Positions 1-5,856 of a DNA stretch of 9,612 nucleotides are shown one piece after another; positions within the stretch are counted from its first letter, which is position 1; the number at the start of each line of letters is the position of its first letter. The notes below the pieces were generated by a model. The model was given only the letters and a program-made list of their open reading frames with translations. It ran no database searches and was not told where the DNA came from. The position numbers were made by a program, and so were the translations under genes. Source of the stretch: Deltaproteobacteria bacterium (GTDB taxonomy: Bacteria; Desulfobacterota; Syntrophia; Syntrophales; UBA2210); NCBI GenBank assembly GCA_019313735.1, contig JAFDAR010000024.1, forward strand, positions 1 to 9,612. Direction: 5' to 3'.

Positions 1-137
1 GCATCGCCAAGCCCGTATATTTCATGAACCTCCCGTTCATTGGCAAGCTTCTGTGCGATCCCGGCCTGATCTCTTCTGGCGGTGTGCCAGACAAGCCGCT
101 TGAATATGGTTTCCGATGCGTCTTTGATGATATCCAT
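1..137 (-). CDS. Partial hypothetical protein, N-terminal part only
   Basis: An open minus-strand frame runs from an ATG at 137 off the left edge of the window (about 45 codons). It begins MDIIKDASETIFKRLVWHTA and continues with an Arg/Gln/Glu-rich, probably helical stretch. An in-frame ATG 12 nt further upstream (at 149) is an alternative start. The 'IFKRLVWHTARRDQAGIAQKL' pattern is faintly like the first helices of a phage CI-type or other HTH repressor, but the following residues do not continue that match, so no function is assigned. The gene points away from the trp operon and is separated from its promoter by an AT-rich spacer. The overlapping plus-strand frame at 24-329 is judged to be a shadow, because this frame fits a gene start better. 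Confidence 0.45.
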   Translation of the reverse strand, partial: MDIIKDASETIFKRLVWHTARRDQAGIAQKLANEREVHEIYGLGD

Positions 138-144
138 GTTCACC

Positions 145-173
145 ACCATACAGCGCAAAAGGCTGCCTGTCAA
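145..173 (-). promoter_or_regulatory. Candidate promoter for the left-edge minus-strand gene
   Basis: On the minus strand a perfect -35 TTGACA (168-173) is followed after 17 nt by TATGGT (145-150), a weak -10. If used, transcription would begin almost at the ATG at 137, leaving little or no leader. The match is suggestive only; the true promoter could lie further upstream in the AT-rich spacer. Confidence 0.25.
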
Positions 174-443
174 GTGGCGGGGTCACGCAGCCTACTGATA
201 TCATTAGATAAACCGGCCGCCATATTTTACTTTCCCGGTGTTTTGCGAGAGATAAACGGGAAGGGGAATGTCATCCTTGAATATCCTCGCAAAAAGGGGG
301 TGTCAATGACCTTGTGCGCCCTGATTTGAGCAAGGCGCAGGACAAGAATGAATTTTTGCTTTTTGCGGTTTTGTTGAATTTTTTTCGATTTTTTCCAAAA
401 AGAATCATGGCTTATGTCGAATATCCAGAGAAATAAAAAATAC
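174..443. other. Intergenic spacer, AT-rich at its right side
   Basis: No convincing gene was found between the left-edge gene and the trp promoter. There is an imperfect inverted repeat at 311-320 (CTTGTGCGCC) and 334-346 (GGCGCAGGACAAG), with a 3-nt bulge, followed by an AT-rich stretch. It could be a weak terminator or chance. From about 350 to 440 the sequence carries phased A/T tracts directly upstream of the trp -35, which may act as a curved or UP-like element; this is inference. Confidence 0.4.
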
Positions 444-473
444 TTGACAGGAATCGAATAACCCGTGTATAGA
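444..473 (+). promoter_or_regulatory. trp operon promoter (sigma70-type)
   Basis: A perfect -35 hexamer TTGACA (444-449) and a -10-like TATAGA (468-473) are separated by 18 nt. Predicted transcription start is near 480, giving a leader of about 30 nt before the leader-peptide ATG at 513. No TrpR-type palindromic operator was recognised over the promoter, so attenuation seems to be the main visible control. Confidence 0.7.
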
Positions 474-512
474 TCCAGAAAGTGCAGATAGGAACGAGTG
501 CTGGTAGAAATT

Positions 513-605
513 ATGAATCGTATTATCTATTGTGAAACATGCAAACAACTCTGGTGGTGGTGGACCAATATAGAAGAGTCTGCCGGCGCAACTTCCCATG
601 ACTGA
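513..605 (+). CDS. trpL: trp leader peptide with four consecutive Trp codons
   Basis: A 30-codon ORF begins with ATG at 513 and stops with TGA at 603-605. Codons 14-17 (552-563) are TGG TGG TGG TGG. A modest purine-rich stretch (GGTAG, 503-507) could be the ribosome site. The ORF lies between a strong promoter and a rho-independent terminator upstream of trpB, the arrangement of the classical trp attenuator. When charged tRNA-Trp is scarce the ribosome should stall in the Trp run and favour the antiterminator; when it is plentiful the ribosome should reach the stop and allow the terminator. The peptide itself is not expected to have another function. The call rests on Trp-codon density plus the RNA structures listed separately. 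Confidence 0.93.
   Translation: MNRIIYCETCKQLWWWWTNIEESAGATSHD
559..584 (+). promoter_or_regulatory. Attenuator 1:2 (pause) hairpin
   Basis: GGTGGAC (559-565, including the last Trp codons) can pair with GTCTGCC (578-584) through 7 pairs including two G-U, leaving a 12-nt loop. A ribosome stalled on the Trp codons would cover the 5' arm and free 578-584. Pairing was worked out by eye. Confidence 0.65.
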
Positions 606-650
606 GTAGTAGTATATAATTGAATCACAAAGGGATCGTAGGCAGGGCTC
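576..650 (+). promoter_or_regulatory. Attenuator 2:3 antiterminator
   Basis: GAGTCTGCC (576-584) can pair with GGCAGGGCTC (641-650): five perfect pairs (CTGCC/GGCAG) plus GAG/CTC across a small bulge. The 5' arm is shared with the pause hairpin and the 3' arm with the terminator, so the three structures exclude one another, as an attenuator requires. Confidence 0.65.
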
Positions 651-672
651 ATGCTGCCACGATCCTTTTTTT
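633..672 (+). terminator. trp attenuator terminator (rho-independent)
   Basis: GGATCGT-A-GGCAG (633-645) pairs with CTGCCACGATCC (654-665): 12 pairs with one bulged A and an 8-nt loop. Seven T residues follow (666-672). It lies 28 nt after the leader-peptide stop and about 120 nt before trpB, so it would end transcription before the structural genes when tryptophan is sufficient. Confidence 0.9.
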
Positions 673-674
673 GT

Positions 675-715
675 ACAGAAAAGGGGCGTGGAAAAATCCA
701 TAGCCCCTTTTCTGT
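675..715 (+). repeat. Strong hairpin just after the attenuator terminator
   Basis: ACAGAAAAGGGGC (675-687) is perfectly complementary to GCCCCTTTTCTGT (703-715), a 13-bp stem. The loop itself contains TGGA/TCCA (689-692 and 697-700), so the structure can extend. It starts three bases after the terminator T-run and has no T-run of its own, so it is not an ordinary terminator. On read-through RNA it would lie about 80 nt upstream of the trpB start. Role unknown; stabilising the mRNA 5' region after processing is one possibility. Confidence 0.7.
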
Positions 716-794
716 GTGGCTCAAAATTTCATAACCCTACCCCTCGCAGTCGAGTCGTTATAGCCGTATGCGGGATGAAAAGGAGATACAATCT

Positions 795-2033
795 ATGTGT
801 GAACAGCAAAACAGCAAAGAACAATCACCGATGGGAACGATGCCGGACGAGGCCGGTCATTTTGGGCCACACGGTGGACGCTATGTGGCGGAAACGCTTA
901 TGACGGCCCTTATTGGTCTGGAAGAGGCCTACCGGAAGATTTCCCTCGAGCCCGCCTTCAAAGAAGAGCTTGGGATGTTGCTGGCCGACTACGCAGGACG
1001 GCCGACACCCCTTTACCATGCCCGCCGATTGAGTGAGCATCTTGGCGGCGCCAGGATCTACCTCAAACGGGAGGACCTGACCCATACTGGCGCCCACAAG
1101 ATCAACAACACACTGGGTCAAGGATTGCTCGCGCGATGGATGGGCAAGAAGAAAATCATCGCCGAAACAGGCGCCGGTCAACACGGTGTTGCCACCGCGA
1201 CGGTAGCGGCCCTCTTCGGCATGGAATGCAGAATTTTCATGGGAATTGAAGACATCCGGCGGCAGGAGCCCAATGTGCTTCGCATGAAACTGCTCGGCGC
1301 CGAAGTTGTGCCGGTTGAATCGGGCGCAGGAACCCTGAAGGATGCCATGAATGAGGCTATGCGATACTGGGTAGGAGCGGTGACAGACACCCATTACGTG
1401 ATCGGGTCAGTGGCCGGTCCTCATCCATACCCCCTGATGGTACGGAATTTTCAAAAAATAATTGGTGAAGAGGTTAAAAGACAGATGCAGGAAACTCTCA
1501 ACCGCCTCCCCGATATGTTGGTAGCTTGTGTAGGGGGGGGAAGCAATGCCATGGGGCTCTTCTACCCCTTCCTGGAAACATCGGTGGAATTGGTGGGGGT
1601 CGAGGCGGCGGGAAAGGGTATCGCCTCGGGGAAACACGCCGCCACTCTTGGTGAGGGTTCGATCGGCGTGCTTCATGGTTCAAAATCCTACGTGCTTGAG
1701 GATAAAAACGGCCAGATCAAGGAGGCCCATTCGATTTCCGCCGGACTGGACTACCCCGGTGTGGGGCCCGAACATTCCTTTCTGAAAGACTCCGGCAGAG
1801 CCCGTTATGTCTCCGTAGACGACGATAAGGCCATGGAGGCCTTTCATACGCTGTGCCGCATAGAAGGGATCATTCCCGCCTTGGAGAGTGCCCATGCCAT
1901 TGCCTACTGCCTTAAGGAAGCTCCGAGCATGTCCAGGGACAGGATTATAGTGGTGAATCTTTCCGGAAGGGGTGACAAGGACCTGGGCATTGTTTCTGAT
2001 TATGAAGCCAGGAAAGGGGGAGCGAGCCGATGA
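795..2033 (+). CDS. trpB: Tryptophan synthase beta subunit
   Basis: TrpB is the PLP enzyme that condenses indole with L-serine to give tryptophan, working with TrpA as an alpha2-beta2 complex. The start at 795 is preferred over an in-frame ATG at 768 because AAAGGAGAT (779-787) lies 7 nt before it; this gives 412 residues, normal for the TrpB1 family. Visible landmarks (numbering from 795) are FGPHGGRYV near the N-terminus, the PLP-binding Lys102 in HKINN, the catalytic Glu124 in AETGAGQHG, the phosphate loop GGGSN at about 247-251, ESAHA, and SGRGDKD near the C-terminus. The gene is first in the operon behind the attenuator, and its stop overlaps the trpA start (ATGA, 2030-2033), implying coupled translation. 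No defect was seen. Confidence 0.97.
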   Translation: MCEQQNSKEQSPMGTMPDEAGHFGPHGGRYVAETLMTALIGLEEAYRKISLEPAFKEELGMLLADYAGRPTPLYHARRLSEHLGGARIYLKREDLTHTGAHKINNTLGQGLLARWMGKKKIIAETGAGQHGVATATVAALFGMECRIFMGIEDIRRQEPNVLRMKLLGAEVVPVESGAGTLKDAMNEAMRYWVGAVTDTHYVIGSVAGPHPYPLMVRNFQKIIGEEVKRQMQETLNRLPDMLVACVGGGSNAMGLFYPFLETSVELVGVEAAGKGIASGKHAATLGEGSIGVLHGSKSYVLEDKNGQIKEAHSISAGLDYPGVGPEHSFLKDSGRARYVSVDDDKAMEAFHTLCRIEGIIPALESAHAIAYCLKEAPSMSRDRIIVVNLSGRGDKDLGIVSDYEARKGGASR

Positions 2034-2827
2034 ACAGATTAGATACGCGATTTGCCGAACTGAAAACAAAAAAGGAGAAAGCCCTGGTGGGGTTTGTCGC
2101 GGCAGGTGACCCCACTCTGTCGGCGTCCCTCGATCTCATCACGGCCATGTGCCATGCCGGTCTCGATATTCTGGAACTGGGGATTCCCTTTTCCGATCCC
2201 ACGGCCGATGGCCCCGTCATCCAGCGGTCCGCGGCGCGGGCCTTAAAAGAAGGCGCCAGCCTCACGCGCGCGATCGAAATGACGAAAACGCTACGGGAGA
2301 GAACCGATATCCCCATCATTCTCTTCAGCTATTACAATCCCATCTTTGCCTACGGCCTTGAGCCCTTCTACCGGGACTCCCTTGCGGCAGGCGCCGATGG
2401 AGTGCTCATCGTCGATCTCCCCTACGAAGAATCCCGGGAGCTTACGAAATGCTGGGAGAAAGAGAACTGCTTCTCCCTGATTCGTCTCGTGGCACCTACC
2501 ACACCGAAGGAACGGATGAAAAAAATTGCCGGGAACGCGTCTGGTTTTCTCTACCTGGTTTCGAAAACCGGCGTCACTGGAAGCACCGGGCTGGACGCGG
2601 GCGATGTAAGGGATCATGTAAAGAACCTGCGCGCTGTTACACAATTGCCCATCTGCGTCGGTTTTGGTATTTCCACTCCCGAAGATGCAAAAATACTGGC
2701 GCCACATGCCGACGGCATCGTGATAGGCAGCGCCTTCGAACGGACAATCGAAGAGCACCAGAACGACACGGACCTTGTGAAACGATTGGAAGAGCAGGTA
2801 CGAAATTTTAAGGCGTCACTGAGATAG
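2030..2827 (+). CDS. trpA: Tryptophan synthase alpha subunit
   Basis: TrpA is the TIM-barrel subunit that cleaves indole-3-glycerol phosphate to indole and glyceraldehyde-3-phosphate, and passes indole to TrpB. The protein has 265 residues, a normal length. The two catalytic acids fall at the classic positions: Glu49 (LELGIPFSDP) and Asp60 (TADGPVIQ). Further barrel motifs are VDLPYEES, SKTGVTGST, GFGIS and the phosphate-binding IVIGSA. The ATG overlaps the trpB stop by 4 nt, and AAGGGGGAG upstream can serve as ribosome site. A 56-nt gap with a new Shine-Dalgarno sequence separates it from the next gene, the largest gap in this operon's coding part. Confidence 0.97.
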   Translation: MNRLDTRFAELKTKKEKALVGFVAAGDPTLSASLDLITAMCHAGLDILELGIPFSDPTADGPVIQRSAARALKEGASLTRAIEMTKTLRERTDIPIILFSYYNPIFAYGLEPFYRDSLAAGADGVLIVDLPYEESRELTKCWEKENCFSLIRLVAPTTPKERMKKIAGNASGFLYLVSKTGVTGSTGLDAGDVRDHVKNLRAVTQLPICVGFGISTPEDAKILAPHADGIVIGSAFERTIEEHQNDTDLVKRLEEQVRNFKASLR

Positions 2828-2883
2828 GCGTCGCGGGGAGAATAACAAACAACCCTATTACAAAAGGGAAAGGAAAAGATATC

Positions 2884-4230
2884 ATGATTACAGCGATTGT
2901 GCTTTTTAAGGCGGAAAAGGGGAAGATTCAAAAGCTCGCCACCCAACTGGGGGCCATTGAAGAGGTGGTGGAAGTGCTTTCCATCACCGGAGAATACGAC
3001 CTGATGGCGAAGATTCAGGTCCGGGAATATGAGCACCTTTCCGACATCGTTACGGATAAAATGCAAAACACGGAGGGCGTAACGGGAACCAGGACAATGA
3101 TGGCCTTCAAGACCTACAAGTTTCATGAACTGGAAGAAGGCGCCCCCACGGCAATGATCGTTCCCCAATCGGCTGAAGAAGCAGCCGCAGTGATCGAAAA
3201 CGGCAAGAGTACGATCAAACCGATTCTTTCAAAGCTTACCGAAAACTTCGATCTAGAAAAAAGCGAAATCTTCAGCGTCATCGACGCGATTAATGACGGC
3301 AATTTATCGGACGTGCAGATTGCCGGTTTTCTGGTGGGCCTGCTGAGCAAGGGCCCCAGCATCAGGGAGGTGGCCTACATCGCGCAGGCGATGCGGAAGA
3401 ATTGCATTCCCATGCACGTGTCCGTTGATTCGGAACTTACAGATACCTGCGGGACCGGCGGTGGATTGACCACCTTCAACGTAAGCAGCGCCAACGCGAT
3501 TCTTACGGCATCGGCCGGAGTTCCGGTGGCCAAACACGGCAGCCGGTCCATATCCTCGCCTTCGGGGAGCGCCGATGTCCTGGAGGCTCTGGGCGTTAAT
3601 ATCAACCTGACCCCGGAACAAGCATCCCGCCTGATCGAGGACATAGGGATCAGTTTCATATACGCGCCAAATTTTCATCCCGTTATGCTCAAGGTGTTCG
3701 GCCCCGAAAATCAACTGGGAATCAAAACGATCTTCTTTACGGTCATTGGCCCCCTTATCAACCCCACAGGCGCCCGCAATCATACGATCGGCGTTTACAA
3801 GCCGGAGCTGGCCAATATGATGGCAAGCGTGGTGGCAGAGATGGATTTTAATCACGTCATCGTGGCCCATGGCCTGGACGGTCTGGACGAAATATCCCTG
3901 CTCGGAAAAACTTCGATCGCCGAAATCAAAGGGAGCGAGATCAAATACTATGAAATCGCTCCCGAGGATTTCGGACTGAAACGCTGTGCCCTGCAGGATA
4001 TCGCCGGCGGATCTCCCGACTTCAACGCCACGGTGATCCGGGATATATTCTCAGGCGCGGAACAGGGTCCCCGGCGGGATTTTCTCGTTCTGAACAATGC
4101 GGCCACCCTGTATGTGAGTGGAAAGGCATCGAGTATTCACGATGGGATTGAGCTCTCTGGTTCCCTTATCGATTCGGGTGCGGCCGGGCGCAAACTTCAG
4201 GAACTGGTGGAAAAATCCAATGCTTTTTGA
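2884..4230 (+). CDS. trpD: Anthranilate phosphoribosyltransferase with N-terminal RAM (Lrp/AsnC-type) domain
   Basis: This 448-residue protein is about 100 residues longer than ordinary TrpD. Residues 1-~78 form a RAM/AsnC ligand-binding domain: a beta-alpha-beta-beta-alpha-beta pattern starting MITAIVLFKAEKGKI, with the characteristic ITGEYDLMAKIQV and a closing MMAFKTY. An Ala/Glu-rich linker (about 80-106) follows. Residues ~107-448 are a full TrpD, which transfers phosphoribose from PRPP to anthranilate: DTCGTGGG (188-195, PRPP loop), KHGSRSISSPSGSADVLEALG (217-237), and HGLDGLDE for metal/PRPP binding. The usual KHGN is KHGS here. There is no HTH domain, so the RAM part is probably an amino-acid-binding or oligomerising module. 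SD AGGAAAAG precedes the ATG. An internal ATG at 3154 (Met91) behind GGAAGAAGG could start a TrpD-only form. RAM assignment is by pattern recognition. Confidence 0.92.
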   Translation: MITAIVLFKAEKGKIQKLATQLGAIEEVVEVLSITGEYDLMAKIQVREYEHLSDIVTDKMQNTEGVTGTRTMMAFKTYKFHELEEGAPTAMIVPQSAEEAAAVIENGKSTIKPILSKLTENFDLEKSEIFSVIDAINDGNLSDVQIAGFLVGLLSKGPSIREVAYIAQAMRKNCIPMHVSVDSELTDTCGTGGGLTTFNVSSANAILTASAGVPVAKHGSRSISSPSGSADVLEALGVNINLTPEQASRLIEDIGISFIYAPNFHPVMLKVFGPENQLGIKTIFFTVIGPLINPTGARNHTIGVYKPELANMMASVVAEMDFNHVIVAHGLDGLDEISLLGKTSIAEIKGSEIKYYEIAPEDFGLKRCALQDIAGGSPDFNATVIRDIFSGAEQGPRRDFLVLNNAATLYVSGKASSIHDGIELSGSLIDSGAAGRKLQELVEKSNAF

Positions 4231-4242
4231 TACGGTACCTCT

Positions 4243-4980
4243 ATGATGAAAATTGCAATTTCTTCCGGACAGGGAAACGCATTATCACTTTCCGCATCCA
4301 TACGGGCAAGGCAACACGAAGGATTCTTCCCTGTGATCTCAGAAATCAAGGTCCGTTCGGACAAAAAAGGGGATCTTCTGTGCGGGCGCGACCCGGTGGC
4401 GCTCGCGCAGGAAATGGCGAGGTGTTCTGTTGCGGGAATCAGTGTGGTAACGGAAACGGAGCACTTTGGCGGTCACATGGACCTGTTGCCCGCGATTGCT
4501 GCCGCGGTTGACCTTCCCGTACTTCACAAGGATTTCATCATCTCGAAGCGACAGATTGAGGAATCAGCCGCCGCCGGAGCCTCGGCGGTATTGTTGATCA
4601 CAGCTATCCTGAAGATCAAACAACTGGCACGGCTTATCGATCATGGCCGGGAACACGGCCTTGAAACCCTTGTGGAAGCTCATGATATGGAAGAGATAGA
4701 AAAGATTCGACAGCTTCCCTTCAATCTGATGGGGATCAATAATCGCGACATCACGATCTTTGAGATTGACAACAACGATGTGGGGAGGACAGAGGCGCTT
4801 GCCCGCTTCTGCAAAAGTCCTCGCCCTCTGATCAGTGAGAGTTCGATCAGCTCTGCCGTAGACGTGAAACGAGCCGGCTTTAGCGGCGCCGATGCGGTTC
4901 TTGTCGGCACGGCAGTATTGAAGGCACCCTCCATTCAAGAATTCCTGAGTGAACTGACATCGGTAGGATGGCCCCTATGA
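4243..4980 (+). CDS. trpC: Indole-3-glycerol-phosphate synthase
   Basis: TrpC closes CdRP to indole-3-glycerol phosphate, the substrate of TrpA. At 245 residues it is shorter than many IGPS proteins, with a trimmed N-terminus. Residues that line up with the known active site are Glu34/Lys36 (SEIKVRS), Lys96 (LHKDFI), Glu145 (LVEAHD), Asn166 (GINNRDI) and Glu199-Ser200 (ISESSI). The usual SPSKG loop reads SDKKGDLL, and SESGI reads SESSI. The stretch GRDPVALAQEMA...VAGISVVTE is reminiscent of methanogen IGPS. ATG 4243 or the adjacent 4246 could be the start; there is no clear Shine-Dalgarno sequence 12 nt after trpD, so coupling is likely. Its stop overlaps trpF. Confidence 0.95.
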   Translation: MMKIAISSGQGNALSLSASIRARQHEGFFPVISEIKVRSDKKGDLLCGRDPVALAQEMARCSVAGISVVTETEHFGGHMDLLPAIAAAVDLPVLHKDFIISKRQIEESAAAGASAVLLITAILKIKQLARLIDHGREHGLETLVEAHDMEEIEKIRQLPFNLMGINNRDITIFEIDNNDVGRTEALARFCKSPRPLISESSISSAVDVKRAGFSGADAVLVGTAVLKAPSIQEFLSELTSVGWPL

Positions 4981-5693
4981 CTCGCATCAAGATATGCGGG
5001 ATGACGAAGGAAGAGGACATCCGCCTCTGCGTCAAGGCGGGCGTCAATGCCCTTGGTTTTGTCGTGGAATACCCCATCGATGTGCCCTGGAATCTCGACA
5101 GGAAAAAAGCCCGAGAATTGATGCGCGCCGTTCCTCCCTTCGTCTCACGAGTGATTGTGGTCGGGGACGATCCCGAACTGGTCATCGAACTGACGGAATT
5201 TCTGAGACCCCACGCGGTCCAACTGCACGGTAACGAAAAGCTTTCTGTAACGGCAGAGCTCGTAACCGCGCTCAAGGCGCTCCACGTCCCCGTGATTAAG
5301 GCCCTGCGCTTTTCCGTCGAAACAGGAACATGCGCGTTTGCGTCGGAAGAGCCGCTCGATGCGGCGCGGCTCATTGAAAACACCGGAGTGGACGCTCTCC
5401 TTCTGGATTCGGTAAGCGATGTCCGACCGGCTGGAACGGGCCGGAGCATCGATTGGGGCATGGCTCGGACAATCCGCAACAGTATAAACCTGCCCCTGAT
5501 CCTCGCTGGCGGACTGCATGCGGGGAACGTCGGAGAGGCCGTTGCCGCCGTCAACCCCTATGGCGTGGATGTAATCAGCGGCGTCGAACATCCTGTGGGG
5601 GGAAAAGATCCCGAAAAGGTCGGCGCCTTTGTTAATGCAGTGCAGGCGAATGGAGCCATCAATGTGGACGGCGGCGGCTTCTCGCTTTCCTAG
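4977..5693 (+). CDS. trpF: Phosphoribosylanthranilate isomerase
   Basis: TrpF isomerises phosphoribosylanthranilate to CdRP, linking TrpD and TrpC. The start at 4977 is preferred because its ATGA overlaps the trpC stop and TAGGA (4964-4968) is well spaced; an in-frame ATG at 4968 is the alternative. The 238 residues exceed the ~200 typical of bacterial TrpF. Landmarks are the catalytic Cys7 in KICGMT, QLHG, LLLDS with the likely catalytic Asp, GTGRSIDW, LAGGL, and GVDVISGVE. The longer length comes partly from insertions such as EYPIDVPWNLDRKKA and a C-terminal tail. The TAG stop (5691-5693) coincides with the first bases of the inverted-repeat element that follows. Confidence 0.95.
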   Translation: MTRIKICGMTKEEDIRLCVKAGVNALGFVVEYPIDVPWNLDRKKARELMRAVPPFVSRVIVVGDDPELVIELTEFLRPHAVQLHGNEKLSVTAELVTALKALHVPVIKALRFSVETGTCAFASEEPLDAARLIENTGVDALLLDSVSDVRPAGTGRSIDWGMARTIRNSINLPLILAGGLHAGNVGEAVAAVNPYGVDVISGVEHPVGGKDPEKVGAFVNAVQANGAINVDGGGFSLS

Positions 5694-5710
5694 CCCGACT
5701 TTACGAATTA
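5690..5710 (+). repeat. Left terminal inverted repeat of the miniature element
   Basis: This 21-bp arm is perfectly complementary to 5836-5856. Its first full bases form the TAG stop of trpF. Confidence 0.9.
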
Positions 5711-5855
5711 TTTTTTAATACTCTTATAACCTATTAAAACTACAAGGATTTATATTTCAAAACGTATGACCTAACTTCTCGCTGGAAAAATTATAACGCA
5801 TTGATATAAATAAACTTTTATTTTTAGAAACGGCTTAATTCGTAAAGTCGGGCTA
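5691..5855. mobile_element. Miniature inverted-repeat element at the trpF stop codon
   Basis: TAGCCCGACTTTACGAATTA (5691-5710) is repeated as its perfect reverse complement at 5836-5855; one further outer pair (5690/5856) also matches. The 125 bp between the arms are very AT-rich and hold no gene. Both ends are TA, consistent with the TA target duplication of IS630/Tc1-mariner elements, so a non-autonomous (MITE-like) element with 18-bp repeats from 5693 to 5853 is inferred. No transposase is nearby. As RNA the arms could also fold into a long hairpin at the end of the trp transcript, with a T-run just inside the left arm (5711-5716), so it may serve as or replace the operon terminator. Confidence 0.7.
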
Positions 5856-5856
5856 G
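5836..5856 (-). repeat. Right terminal inverted repeat of the miniature element
   Basis: Perfect reverse complement of 5690-5710. Outside it the sequence continues GAATAACCTCC, so removing the element and one TA would rejoin CTTTCC-TAG-AATAACC. Confidence 0.9.

Noticed and set aside
24..329. Plus-strand ORF of 101 codons at the left edge
   Set aside because: It overlaps the better minus-strand gene start (137 to 1), resembles no family and its sequence past 140 lies in an intergenic-looking, promoter-bearing stretch.
480..720. T-box riboswitch or TRAP-binding repeats upstream of trpB
   Set aside because: No T-box core sequence and no series of spaced GAG/TAG triplets; the Trp-rich leader ORF explains the region fully.
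768..794. Upstream ATG of trpB at 768
   Set aside because: The strong ribosome site at 779-787 would lie inside the coding region; ATG 795 has ideal spacing.
825..1394. Long minus-strand ORF (189 codons) inside trpB
   Set aside because: It is antisense to conserved TrpB coding sequence, with Cys/His-rich composition typical of shadow frames.
2614..3168. Minus-strand ORF across the trpA-trpD junction
   Set aside because: It lies opposite conserved trpA and RAM coding sequence and matches no family.
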